Shown: positions 21,584 to 33,097 of the stretch, piece after piece
How the letters are laid out: every line of letters starts with the position of its first letter
How positions within the stretch are numbered: the stretch's first letter is position 1
From: Hsuehochloa calcarea
Taxonomy: Eukaryota; Streptophyta; Magnoliopsida; Poales; Poaceae
Length of the DNA stretch: 64,000 nt
Direction: 5' to 3'
Assembly (NCBI GenBank): GCA_036346395.1
Contig: CM070604.1
Coordinates: 1-64,000 of the forward strand
Notes under the pieces: model-generated
Told to the model about the DNA's origin: nothing
Seen by the model: only the letters and a program-made list of their open reading frames with translations
The model's database searches: none
Program-made: the position numbers and the translations under genes

Positions 21584-22313
21584 AGTTCTGTCGACGATCA
21601 AATCGCCGATCTTATGAATATATAAATGAAAAGAGGAAAAATGTGCGTAACTCCTGGGAGTGGAACGGGCTTGCTCTTTATTGCTATGATCTCACGATTA
21701 CAAACATTGAGAGTATCTAAAAACACAACACTTTTCTATATCTCGCTTGATGTGCTTCTATAGGACTGTTGCTGATGTCTCATGTCTTTGTCTTCTCGTG
21801 TTCTTCTGGTCTTGTACTTCGTGTTCCCTGTGTCCCCTCTTCCGGCCTTCTATGGTCCTCCTTAAGTACTTGATGAAGCGATGGCAGTTATCTCACGAGG
21901 AGACACCTGTTGGGGAGCGACGCGTCTGGTCGGAAAGAGGTGGCAGTTTGACCATTTCACCAACCGCAAGGGCGGTTGGTGAAGGTGTCAACCGCTATGC
22001 GGTTAATGATTTAGGAGACGTTAAATCATCAACCGTGATAGTGTTGTATTATGCGGAATATGAAACACGTGGTTCATTCATCACATAGTGAGTGCCGTGG
22101 TCGGGGACTCGACCCAGACGCCTGTTCATAGCTTTACGAACACTTACCTGGTCGTGGACTAGGTTTGGAACTTTGTCAGGCAGGTATTTATTATATAACT
22201 TCGTAGTACCTACGACCGTTAGGTCGGTGGTCTTAGAAGTTACGACCACGAAGACGTATGGTCTTTATCATATATTAAGATAATATATGAATATTTTAAT
22301 CCTCAACAAGTTC
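21584..22313. mobile_element. solo LTR (21589-22308) with 5-bp target duplication AGTTC
   Basis: The insert starts TGTCGACGATC at 21589 and ends CTCAACA at 22308, giving TG...CA termini over 720 bp. It is flanked by AGTTC at 21584-21588 and 22309-22313. This is the signature of an LTR retrotransposon reduced by LTR-LTR recombination. It contains GGTCGTA/TACGACC motifs around 22150-22255, which also occur in the Tat-type elements here, so it may be a Tat-family LTR. It interrupts the copia LTR and is therefore younger than it. Confidence 0.88.
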
Positions 22314-23031
22314 CTTGAGCAAAGAGCAAACCTCTCATCTCTTATGTGCATGTGTTGCACTTAGTGAGCTTGGAGAGCAATCCCTATGTGCATGTGTTGC
22401 CTTAGGTAGTGGATTGTGTATCCACTTGAGCTTAGACACTTGATTAGTTCAAGTGAGAGTTGAGACTTATTACTCTTGGTATTTGCCGACACCTAGACGG
22501 CGTGGAGACGTCGTGACCGGTGATCTTCTCAAGAAGCTTGTGAGAAGGTCCGGTGTGGTTGTGAGTGGTTTGGTGCTCACCATCTCCGGAGTGGAGAAAG
22601 AGCAACCCGAGTGGATCGAGGTGTTTGTTCGTGTTGGAACCGGTCCAAGTGGTTGGACTTACCTCGGAGGTGTTGGGTTAATTCGTGGAGCCGGTCCAAT
22701 TCATTTGGGCATACATCAACGTGGATTAGGGGAGACCGGCAAGTCTCCGAACACCACGGTAAAACATAATTGTGTCATCTTGGTTTGTTCTTGTCCTTTA
22801 CTTTGAGCAATTTATATTACTTGCTTTAATTGCTTATATATCTTTGTATGATTGCACTCATTGAATTGTATTCATATTGTTGGTGCACTTAGTGGAGCCT
22901 AGTTGATTTAGGTTCTAATTGTGCAAAACCAAATTGTTATTAGCTTCTGCATTATAAATTGGTTTTTAGCAAAAGAGTTTTTTAAAACAGCCTATTCACC
23001 CCCCTCTAGTGGGCCTCCTCGATCTTACAAG

Positions 23032-23047
23032 TGGTATCAGGGCTTGG
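23032..23047 (+). other. copia primer binding site
   Basis: TGGTATCAGGGCTTGG lies two bases after the LTR end at 23029. It differs from the common TGGTATCAGAGC by one base and is positioned as expected 40 bp ahead of gag. Confidence 0.75.
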
Positions 23048-23087
23048 CCTCTCATTTTATTTGACTTAACCATCTAGAGAGTAAAGG

Positions 23088-23585
23088 ATGGCCACTAGGG
23101 ATATAATGCATCTAGGTGAAGCACCTTTATTTAATGGCACAAATTATGTTATTTGGAAAATTCGCATGATTTGTTATTTTAAGACCATGAGCCCTAAAAT
23201 TTGGCGGATCGTAGATGTGGGCTTTTCTCCTCCAAAGGATACTCTTGCTCCAACCATTGAGGAAGATAAATGCTCACATCTCGATGCTCAAGCTACTAAT
23301 GCTTTATTTAGTGCTTTGAGTATAGAAATATTTGATGCCACACGCATTCTCAAGAACGTTCATGAGATGTGGACCTGTCTTCAAGATTATTATGAAATAT
23401 CCACCTCTACTAATGACGATTGCACAAAAGAATGGATGTCAGAAGAAGAATGCTCAACTTCCAACTCCGACAATGACGAGTCCTCAACTCCATCCACATC
23501 ACCTCATTGCTTTATGGCTAAAGGTAATGATGAGGTAAATGGTAATGATGAGCCTACTTATGATGAGTTGATGGATATGTTATGA
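23088..23585 (+). pseudogene. Ty1/copia gag, internally deleted and truncated
   Basis: The frame of 165 residues begins ATGGCCACTAGGG and contains the copia gag (UBN2/DUF4219) motifs LFNGTNYVIWKIRMI, PKIWRIVDVG, DAQATNALFSALS and NVHEMWTCLQDYYE. After about residue 105 the normal gag continuation is missing and is replaced by a Ser/Thr/Asp-rich segment ending in a stop. There is no CCHC knuckle, protease, integrase or RT. The element is thus an LTR plus partial gag, cut off at or soon after 23585. Confidence 0.85.
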
Positions 23586-23921
23586 AATAATAAATTTGTT
23601 ATTACCCCGCAATTAGGAATTTTTTATTGTAATAATAAATGGTTTTCCTGAGGAGTGTTATTGGGTACTGTTTTGCCTCGGTCAATCTAGGTATTGATTC
23701 ATGCACTTTAGTTAAATACTTAACAGTTTCCTTTCAAGTGAATTTTCATGATCGGATATTGGTGTTAATGGTTAATGCTGAAATTTAGGATGATTAATAT
23801 GCTAGATCTCTTATGAATGAATCCTAATTTGATATTTACTGTTAAAGTGTTGGAGATTGATCATATTATTGAGTTGTGTTGGAGGATTTAGGTAACACCT
23901 TGGCTTTTGCATAACCAGGGT
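23586..23921. other. AT-rich spacer, no gene seen
   Basis: Sequence between the truncated copia gag and the E1 insertion. It may be part of the RPA-like gene or Helitron whose downstream part resumes at 33098, but no exon can be read here beyond a few codons next to the insertion point. Confidence 0.4.
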
Positions 23922-23926
23922 GTTTC

Positions 23927-26034
23927 TGTAACACCCTGACTATAGGGAAGTCAAGATGTCACCTACAAACACTACTCTTCAAAGGAATAACATCAAATCG
24001 CATGATATTATGAAGCAAGTATTAAGAATGTATGGAAACAAGCATTCATCCTCAATTCTTAATCAACGAAATGGAAGTAAGCAGATTCGACAAGATAAGT
24101 AAACAAGGCCATGTTGGCTTATTACAATGCAACACAAATCATAATCAATGATAATAAAAGTCCTCAAATTGTTTGATAAATGAATGTGAGTGCATCGTGA
24201 TGAACTACCCTCCACAAGATCATTCTTCCTTGTCATTTACCTAAATAAGACAATAAAGCAAGAATGAGCCAATAGACTCGACAAATAGCTGTATGTAACA
24301 ATCAAACATACAATGAGCCATTTATCTCAAACACAATTTGAACATATCTTTGAAGCGAATGTATGAATGGATGAAGTGGAATGGTGCATTGAAGGAAATG
24401 GACATATTGTAGCATATACGGTATAGCGAGTGAAGCACCGTCGGTGTTCACTTAAAGTATTCGTATGAAGAGCGTTTCATCACGACCGTCCAACGTGGCC
24501 CACATTGGAATGGTGGACTCACGTAACGTGGCCCACATTGGAATGGTGGACTCACGTACCCATCTTGGAATTGATGGGATTTCAAGTGCCCATCTTTGGA
24601 ATTGTGGGTCTTACCAAAATAATGAATGCATGTCATGATGATCACATGTCAATATGGAATAGTACTCATAAATGAAAAGAACACATGACATTCATCTACA
24701 CATACGAACAAATGTAAACATTCATTCACACATCATACATGACATCAAATATTGAATACAAATTACTTGCTGCTTGCTACTACAGCGGGTTGGGAGGTAA
24801 TTGTGATACCCTCCACTCACCGCTTCACGCCTACAATAAAATATAATCGAAATGAGGGCCACGAATATGGCAATGCTACACGTGTCCTCCCTCAATCTTC
24901 TAGCCAAACTAACCAAATAAAAGTTCAATTTGATCAATTTACCCAACCATTTCAATTATCCCTAATCTGGCAGTTTTACTAGAAAATTCACCAATAAAAA
25001 ACCGTAAGTCCAAAAGACCTGAAACCAGTGCACAAATTTTCTTAACTTAACTGGCTACAAAACTCTAGTTGACGGTAAACTCTAATTCGGCCATTACAGA
25101 GGTCTAACCATCCATTGAAAAACTACAACTGCAGTCTGCCCAGAAATCTGAACAGCCCTAAAGAAAATGCTCTAACTTTTAAACCACTGATCCAAATAAA
25201 GTGATTTTTATCAGCCTGGAAACATGGTGAAATTATCTTCAAAAACCTATTTGGGTGGCCGACCTGATTCTGACTCTAACTAGATCAAAACCTAGGTGCA
25301 ACCGACTATACCCATCAGTTTTGACAGACAGACCAACGCGTAGTAAAACAGCCATAACTTTTAATCTACTGGGTGAAAAATTGTGATCCAGGTGCCAAAA
25401 GAAAGCTAATGAAATAAGGAACAAAACTCTAGAAGGCGAAATCATCCAATTCTGCCTCTAAGGCACCCAAAACCGAGTTGCAACCTACTGTACAGAACCG
25501 ATCTACTAACAGAAATTACGATACTACCAAAAACATGGAATCGACAACTCTAACGCAATCAAACAGCGATGGGGTCTCGTTACCCTTGTAGACCGAAGAA
25601 CGACGAGGAACAACTTCCCAAAGCCTTCCCTCTCCTCCTTTGGCCAGCTCCAACTCCACGAACCCGATTGGAAGGAAATCGCCCGCGGAGGAAGAACCAA
25701 GAAGAACACTTGGAAGGCGGGGTGCAGCTCGGGGATCTCCAATGGCAGCCACCAATGGAGAGGGAGGCGCCTAGGAGGAGGGGAGGAAGGAGGGGCGGCA
25801 CAAGGGGAGGAGGCGGCTTGGGGAAAAGGGGAGGAATAGGGTTTGGGGGAAAGGGTGTTCCCCCTTGGCGGCCCCTAGATGGGTGGCGGCCCACTAATGG
25901 GCCTCTGGTCGCGAATGACTGCGGCCCGGGTTACTGATATTAACGAATACCCCGACGAAAGGAATTTTCCGTGAAAACACTTTCTTCGCTCTCTCCGACC
26001 TCTTTCTTTCTCCGATCCATTTAGGAGTATTACG
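23927..26034 (-). repeat. E1 3' LTR (left copy)
   Basis: 2108 bp, plus-strand ends TGTAACACC and GTATTACG; the last base is G where the other copy has A. Compared with the right copy most differences I see are 1-2 base losses in short homopolymer or dinucleotide runs (for example TCTCG against TCTCTCG). An internal 33-bp tandem duplication (GTGGCCCACATTGGAATGG) lies at about 24490-24557 and is shared by both LTRs. A GC-rich purine-skewed part near 25560-25930 is LTR sequence, not a gene. Confidence 0.92.
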
Positions 26035-26052
26035 GTCTACCCCCTTAAGAGG
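26035..26052 (-). other. E1 polypurine tract
   Basis: Directly inside the 3' LTR the minus strand reads TAAGGGGGTAGAC, the expected purine-rich primer for plus-strand DNA synthesis. Confidence 0.75.
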
Positions 26053-26077
26053 ATTAGACCTCGAATCTAACCAGCGA

Positions 26078-27400
26078 TCAACGGAAAGAAATAAATCTTG
26101 AAATTACAACAAACAATTTACCTTGAGCGAGCAGTGTCGGGTATTGCTCTCTCAAGCGGGACTCCAACTCCCAAGTGGCCTCTCTCGATCGATGCGACCA
26201 AGAACTTTGACATACTTGAGGTCTTATTCCTCGGAACCGTTCGATTCTTCCAATATCTTCACCGCGGGACTCGAAGGTAAGGTTTTGCACGACAATCAAA
26301 GGCTCCAAAGGAATGAAATGATCGGGTCTCTCGAAACTTTCTAAGCATCGAAACATGGAACACGTTGTGAACCCACTCATAGAATCGGGAAGGTCCAAGC
26401 GATAAGCTAGCTTCCCAATTCGTGCCCACGATTGGGAAGGGTCCAACATACCTTGGACTAAGCTTTCCTTTGGTGCCAAACGCACTACGCCTTTAGATGG
26501 CGATACTCTCATGAGAACTTGTTCCCACCTCGAATTCCAAATCTCGCCCCGACATCGGCGTAGCTCTTACGCCGGCTCTGGGCGACCAACAAATTCGCCT
26601 AACCTCTGCCACTCTAGCCTTTGTCTGCTGAACCCGGTCGGGACCCAAGGCGCCCGCTCTCAACCTCATCCCGGCTGGCGGGACTGCACTTACGCCCATA
26701 GAGAACCTCGTATGGTGCGGCTCGAATCTTGGAATGATAAGCTGTTGTTATAAGCAAACTCGCCAAGGCTAAATGCTCTTCCCAATTACCTTTCGAGGAT
26801 AAAACACAACACTGAGCATGTCTTCTAAAGTCCAGATAGTGCGCTCGGTGTCCATCCGTCTGGGATGAAAGGTGTGCTAAGGCGGAGTTGTGTGCCCAAG
26901 GCACTCTGCAAACTTTCGAATTTGGAAACAAACTTGGCGTCTCGGTCGAAACAATGGTCTTTGGCACTCCGTGCAAGCGCACAATTTCTCGTACATAAAG
27001 AGGAGCCAAATCGCTTGTCAATTGGTTGTCTGAATAGGAATGAAATGTGCGGACTTCTTGAACCGGTCCACAATTACCCAAATAGCATCCTTTCCTCATT
27101 GAGTGCGAGGTAAACCAACCACAAAATCCATAGATATATCGTCCCATGGCCAAACTGGTACCTCCAAGGGTTGCATGATCCTGCTTTGGTCGCTTGTGCT
27201 CGACCTTGACCATTGGCACACCCCACATGAAGCCACATCTTGGCGATATCAATTTTCATCCGTTTCCACGAAACTTTTCTTTAAATCTTTGTACATCTTG
27301 GTCTCCCGGGATGTACAAGTAAAAAATACGATGGGCCTCTTTCAAAATTTCCAATTTTACTTGAGACTCTGTGGCACACAAAGCGCCCTTTAAATCGCAA
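26078..27400 (-). pseudogene. E1 integrase and chromodomain-like C terminus, frameshifted
   Basis: HHCC-side and core remnants lie at 27400-26614 in several frames: HLALASLLITTAYHSKI, ALGTQLRLSTPF, APYEVLYGRKCSP. The C-terminal GPF/SH3-like and chromodomain part is at 26512-26078 (WARIGKLAYRLDLP, SREATWELESRLREQYP). Frame changes every 100-200 bp. In this lineage the chromodomain-like tail is thought to steer insertion to heterochromatin. Confidence 0.85.
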
Positions 27401-27404
27401 AGAA

Positions 27405-28937
27405 TCAAATTTGTCTACTGAAGTGACCACGCTTGCCCTCGGTATAGCGCTTCCTCACTCGTTGGAACATCGATCTTCTTTGTTGTGCTACTACACCGAT
27501 CCGGAAGAGTGACTCTAAAATCAAGCGAGTCTCGATGCATGCGGTACATAAGCGTAAAGAAATATCCATACGCTCAAAGTCGGCAATAAGACAAGCGAGG
27601 ATGGGAGGTGTCGCCTTGCGTCTCAAGGCATCGGCTACCACATTAGCCTTGGGATGGTCTTGAATAGTAAGATCATAGTCTTTGATCAACTCTAGCCATC
27701 TCCTCTGTCTCAAGTTCAAGTCATACAGGTAAAGATGTATTTCAGGCTCTTGTGGTCAGTGAACACATCACAAGATTCGCCATACAAATAATGACGCCAG
27801 ATCTTCAAAGCATGAATCACTGCAGCAAGCTCTAGATCATGGGTGGGATAATTACATTCATGCTTCTTGTTGTCTCGATGCATAGGCAATCACTTTACCA
27901 TCTGCATGAGTACACAACCAAGTCCAACTATGGACGCATCTGAATAGATAGTGAATCTCTTCCCAGGCTCAGGAAGAGTAAGAATTGGAGCAGTCACTAA
28001 TCTATCTTTCAAAGAGCAAAAACTGCGCTCACAAGCGTCGGACCACTGGAACCTAACACCTTTCTGTGTCAACTGGGACATTGGTTTAGCAATGGTTGAA
28101 AAACCCTCCACAAAACGCCGGTAATAGCCAGCTAAACCCAGAAAACTCCTTACTTCTTTAACATTGGTTGGTCTCTTCCACTCAACCACTGTCGAAATCT
28201 TACTAGGATCAACTGAAATACCCTTCTGATTAATAACATGACCCAAAAATCCAACTTCAGAAATCCAGAACTCACATTTCTTCAGCTTGGCATAGAATTG
28301 ATTCTCTCTTAAAGTTTCAAGTACCAACCGCAAATGGTGGGTGTGATCCTCCTCTGTCTTGGAATAAATCAAGATATCATCTATGAATACCACAGCGAAA
28401 TCATCGAGGTATTGATGCAGCATACTGTTCATGGCTTCCATGAAAACTGCAGGAGCATTCGTTAGTCCAAAAGACATAACTTTATACTCATAATGACCAT
28501 ACCTCGTAGAGAAAGCCGTTTCTCAATATCACGCTCACGAACTCGAATCGATTATAACCCATTGGAGATCAATCTTAGAAAATATCTTAGCTCCTTTCAA
28601 GCGATCGAAAAGGTCATCAATGCGAGGCAAAGGATATTTGTTCTTCACCGTCGCTGATTAAGCGCGATAATCTATGCACATCGCCGGTGCCATCTTTCTT
28701 CTTAATAAAGAGAACAGCGCTCCCCAAAGCGAACGCTCATTGAATCATACCTTTGGACAGCAGGTCGTCAATTGTTTCTTCAATTCTTCTGAAATGGCCG
28801 AGCCAAGCAAGAAGGAGACTTGGACAACGGCGAGTTCGGAACAAGATCAATCCGAACTCCACTTTCCTCACGGAGGCATTCAGGGAAGTTCTATAGGAAA
28901 GACATCGGAAAACTCCTTCTGGCTGGAATCTCCTCAA
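27405..28937 (-). pseudogene. E1 reverse transcriptase and RNase H
   Basis: The longest intact piece is 28477-27890 (195 residues) with MSFGLTNAPAVFMEAMN, VVFIDDILIYSKTEEDH (catalytic FIDD near 28380), KCEFWISEVGFLGHVI and FLGLAGYYRRFVEGFS. The RT fingers at 28937-28500 are broken by indels. RNase H follows from 27880 to 27405 with LRQRRWLELIKDYDL and NVVADALRRKA; the usual HPGKANVVADAL here lacks one residue (HPKAN). Order and motifs are those of Ty3/gypsy pol. Confidence 0.9.
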
Positions 28938-28999
28938 TACTGTTGCAAAGAATCGGTCTTTTCATTGAGGAGCAAAGTAATCCGATGGTCGATGCCCGA

Positions 29000-29560
29000 C
29001 GGCTAGGGAATAGATTAGCGATACAAATCTTGAATCGGGCGGTGCGGCGCCTGGAATACCGATTCTTCACGGAAGGAGCTAGCAAGGTCACCGTCTTCCG
29101 AAACAACAAATCTTGGCACGGTATTGGAATAACGGTCCATACCGAGGATAACATCGAATGGTGCCAATTGAATAACCATAAGATTCGCGGTGAAAACCTC
29201 ATCATCTATCGAATAGAACAACCGGATGAGACGGTAGAGCTAGAAATAAGTCCTCTGGGGCGACTACCACCGACTCGGATATAAGTGAAAACTCAAACCC
29301 ACTTTTCTAACAAACTCCAAAGACACGAGCGAGTAAGTAGCCCCGAATCAAGCAGTACAAAGGCATCATGCGAATCAACAAGTAAAGTACATCACCACAT
29401 CGGGGCGTCCCAAGGTCTCGAGGGTGGGCATGGCGTAAACCCCCGATGCACCGGCGAGAAGACGCACCAACACTCTGCGTCGGAAAGCTGGAAGCAGCCA
29501 TTGGAGGAACAAGCGACGGAGGGCGGATGGTGCGGGATTCAATAGAACCTGCGAGGCGCC
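29000..29560 (-). pseudogene. E1 aspartic protease region
   Basis: The frame 29221-29015 contains APFDVILGMDRYSN, corresponding to the conserved (V/L)ILGMDWL segment of gypsy proteases. The catalytic DSGATHSF-like motif expected upstream is only recognisable in pieces because of frameshifts. Confidence 0.7.
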
Positions 29561-30799
29561 GTGTGAAAGCTGCAGTGGACCCCATCTTTGGAGGGTGCTT
29601 GTGGTGCGAGGCTATTTGTCAGTCTGGCCCGAACCTCTGTGGAAGCTGGAGGAAGAAGGCTGCTGGACGGCTTCCCATTTGATGATACTAGCTGGATTTT
29701 GCTTGCACATCGAGGACTTGTGGCCCTCTCGACCACCTTCTTTGGCATGTTCCTTGAAGGAACATTACGAAGCTCGATGCCGTCACCACACGAAAACACT
29801 TCATGCCCCGACACAGAGCAGGGGCGCAGCGTAGGCGAAAGATGAAGAGCGTGGCGCCAAGAAGAAGGCGCCTTCTTTGAGCGATGCGGAGGGTTGGTTC
29901 TTGTGAAACCTCTTAGCGGGGGTGAAAAGACCCACCACCTCCACCGAAACTCCGCTCGCCCTTTGCCGGATCCACGATAACAGCAGAACCACTAGCAACA
30001 TGCCCTTGCGGCGAAGGAGCTCTTTCCAACTCCATCCTCTAGCTTTGCTCAACCACCGAGCTAAAGTCACGTGACACTGTGGCTCCCGAATCTGGCGATA
30101 CTCTGATTGAGGCCCCGCAGAACCTCTTAGCCTTCTCTTTGTCATCACTTGCCACGGTGGGACAAAGCGCACAGATTGTTAAATCCGGCCTCATACTCGA
30201 ATCTGACATTTTTCCTTGCACAAAGGTCGAGTGATTGCTCCATCTTCTCAATGAAGGAGTCGAGGATAAAGCGTGTTCGAACCTCTCCACAAAAACCTCC
30301 CAAGTAACAAGACCTGCTATTTGGCGTCTGGAAGACAGGACCCCTTCCCACGAGATGTCGGCTGGCCCTTGGTGAAAGGCCACAAATCGCGCCTTCTGCG
30401 CGGATGCGGCTCTAAGGCTCAAGCGGCGCTCCATGTACCTCAACCAGTCCGCGGCTGAACGGTGTACTGCTCCGTCAAAAGTGTCGAGACGGCGACATCC
30501 ACTCACGGAGGCTCATCCTAGCCTCGGGTGGAGCAGAAGAACAACGAGTTCCGCCACCGGTCGGCGGCCGCGAGGAATGGCCGCTGCAATTGTTGGCGGA
30601 GTTGTTGATTCTCTCTTATTAAGGTGCGAATGAGATCGGTGGTTGCGGCGGTGGCTCGACAGCGAGGCGCGGTGAGGCAATCTCCTCGATGCGGCACCAC
30701 CAACCCTTGAGACGAAGGCGATGTAGGCTGCGGACCGCGGCCACGACCACCATTACGGGTCGGTGGGCGACCACGACCACGGCCTCTACCTCTAGCCAT
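29560..30799 (-). pseudogene. E1 gag, frameshifted
   Basis: The likely start is the ATG at 30799, opening with an Arg/Gly-rich leader (MARGRGRGRGRPP). Gag core motifs follow in 30506-30039: AADWLRYMERRLSL, RFVAFHQGPADISWEGV, VTWEVFVERFEHA, LCPTVASDDKEKAKRF. Between these the frame shifts at least twice. A zinc-knuckle relic (FSCGDG..) is near 29790. Gag would package element RNA in cytoplasmic particles. Confidence 0.83.
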
Positions 30800-30959
30800 C
30801 TATGAACAACACAATGAAAGAAAATCAAATACATAGCTCAACGAGCGATAAACAAATTAATTGGGACAAAACCAAGCAATTGCGGAAAAACAATGGTTTA
30901 CCCAACCCTTCCTATTGTGCACGAGTGTGTCATTTTAATATTATTACCACGGACACAAG

Positions 30960-30976
30960 CCCGCTCGATACCAAGC
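30960..30976 (-). other. E1 primer binding site
   Basis: Adjacent to the 5' LTR the minus strand reads TTGGTATCGAGCGGG, resembling the initiator-Met-tRNA site TGGTATCAGAGC but one base shorter in the middle. Confidence 0.65.
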
Positions 30977-33097
30977 TGTAACACCACGACTATAGGAAAG
31001 TCAAGATGTCACCTACAAACACTACTCTTCAAAGGAATAACATCAAATCGCATGATATTATGAAGCAAGTATTAAGAATGTATGAAACAAGCATTCATCC
31101 TCAATTCTTAATCAACGAAATGGAAGTAAGCAGATTCGACAAGATAAGTAAACAAGGCCATGTTGGCTTATTACAATGCAACACAAATCATAATCAATGA
31201 TAATAAAAGTCCTCAAATTGTTTGATAAATGAATGTGAGTGCATCGTGATGAACTACCCTCCACAAGATCATTCTTCCTTGTCATTTACCTAAATAAGAC
31301 AATAAAGCAAGAATGAGCCAATAGACTCGACAAATAGCTGTATGTAACAATCAAACATACAATGAGCCATTTATCTCAAACACAATTTGAACATATCTTT
31401 GAAGCGAATGTATGAATGGATGAAGTGGAATGGTGCATTGAAGGAAATGGACATATTGTAGCATATACGGTATAGCGAGTGAAGCACCGTCGGTGTTCAC
31501 TTAAAGTATTCGTATGAAGAACGTTTCATACGACCAGTCCAACGTGGCCCACATTGGAATGGTGGACTCACGTAGCGTGGCCCACATTGGAATGGTGGAC
31601 TCACGTACCCATCTTGGAATTGATGGGATTTCAAGTGCCCATCTTTGGAATTGTGGGTCTTACCAAAATAATGAATGCATGTCATGATGATCACATGTCA
31701 ATATGGAATAGTACTCATAAATGAAAAGAACACATGGCATTCATCTACACATACGAACAAATGTAAACATTCATTCACACATCATACATGACATCAAATA
31801 TTGAATACAAATTACTTGCCTGCCGCGCTGCAACGGGTTGGGAGGTAATTGTGATACCCCTCCACTCACCGCTTCACCGCCTACAATAAAATATAATCGA
31901 AATGAGGGCCACAAATATGGCAATGCTACACGTGTCCTCCCTCAATCTTCTAGCCAAACTAACCAAATAAAAGTTCAATTTGATCAATTTACCCAACCAT
32001 TTCAATTATCCCTAATCTGGCAGTTTTACTAGAAAATTCACCAATAAAAAACCGTAAGTCCAAAATACCTGAAACCAGTGCACAAATTTTCTTAACTTAA
32101 CTGGCTACAAAACTCTAGTTGACGGTAAACTCTAATTCGGCCATTACAGAGGTCTAACCATCCATTGAAAAACTACAACTGCAGTCTGCCCAGAAATCTG
32201 AACAGCCCTAAAGAAAATGCTCTAACTTTTAAACCACTGATCCAAATAAAGTGATTTTTATCAGCCTGTAAACATGGTGAAATTATCTTCAAAAACCTAT
32301 TTGGGTGGCCGACCTGATTCTGACTCTAACTAGATCAAAACCTAGGTGCAACCGACTATACCCATCAGTTTTGACAGACAGACCAACGCGTAGTAAAACA
32401 GCCATAACTTTTAATCTACTGGGTGAAAAATTGTGATCCAGGTGCCAAAAGAAAGCTAATGAAATAAGGAACAAAACTCTAGAAGGCGAAATCATCCAAT
32501 TCTGCCTCTAAGGCACCCAAAACCGAGTTGCAACCTACTGTACAGAACCGATCTACTAACAGAAATTACACGATACTACCAAAAACATGGAATCGACAAC
32601 TCTAACGCAATCAAACAGCGATGGGGTCTCTCGTTACCCTTGTAGACCCGAAGAACGACGAGGAACAACTTCCCAAAGCCTTCCCCTCTCCTCCTTTTGC
32701 CAGCTCCAACTCCACGAACCCGATTGGAAGGAAATCGCCCGGCGGAGGAAGAACCGAAGAAGAACACTTGGAAGGCGGGGTGCAGCTCGGGGATCTCCAA
32801 TGGCAGCCACCAATGGAGAGGGAGGCGCCTAGGAGGAGGGAGGAAGGGAGGCGGCACAAGGGGAGGAGAGGCGGCTTGGGGGAAAAGGGGAGGAATAGGG
32901 TTTGGGGGAAAGGGTGTTCCCCCTTGGCCGGCCCCTAGATGGGTGGCGGCCCACTAATGGGCCTCTGGGTGTGACTGCGGCCCGGGTTACTGATATTAAC
33001 GAATACCCCCCCGACGAAAGGAATTTTCCGCTGAAAACACTTTCTTTCGCTCTCTCCGACCTCTTTCTTTCTACCGATCCATTTCCGGAGTATTACA
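30977..33097 (-). repeat. E1 5' LTR (right copy)
   Basis: 2121 bp with plus-strand ends TGTAACACC and GTATTACA. Nearly colinear with the left LTR throughout, including the GC-rich segment at 32600-32950. It lacks several of the small deletions seen in the left copy, so it is probably the better representation of the ancestral LTR. Confidence 0.93.

Larger units (their letters stand above)
20347..23029 (+). repeat. Ty1/copia LTR (5' side), interrupted by a solo LTR
   Basis: The block ends in TTACA at 23029, followed by a primer binding site at 23032 and a copia gag at 23088. Immediately before the end is CCTATTCACCCCCCTCTAG, a phrase typical of grass copia LTR ends. The left end is not certain. 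The LTR is split by a 720-bp insertion at 21589-22308; without it the LTR would be roughly 2 kb. Numerous GGTAGTACCG/CGGAACTACCG motifs lie at 21040-21480. A duplicated TATGTGCATGTGTTGC phrase occurs near 22340 and 22385. Confidence 0.7.
23927..33097 (-). mobile_element. E1: full-length chromodomain-type Ty3/gypsy retrotransposon
   Basis: Two direct LTRs (23927-26034 and 30977-33097) bound an internal region read on the minus strand in the order PBS, gag, protease, RT, RNase H, integrase, chromodomain-like tail, polypurine tract. GTTTC at 23922-23926 and 33098-33102 is the target duplication. The order and the C-terminal ATWELESRLREQYP motif fit the Tekay/Del group of chromoviruses. The 9171-bp length is normal for the group. 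All coding domains carry frameshifts. It interrupts an RPA-like gene. Confidence 0.93.

Noticed and set aside
25516..25937. Arg/Gly-rich frames at the right part of the E1 left LTR (and 32576-32957 in the right LTR)
   Set aside because: They lie inside LTR sequence present twice, on both strands, with shifted frames between the copies.
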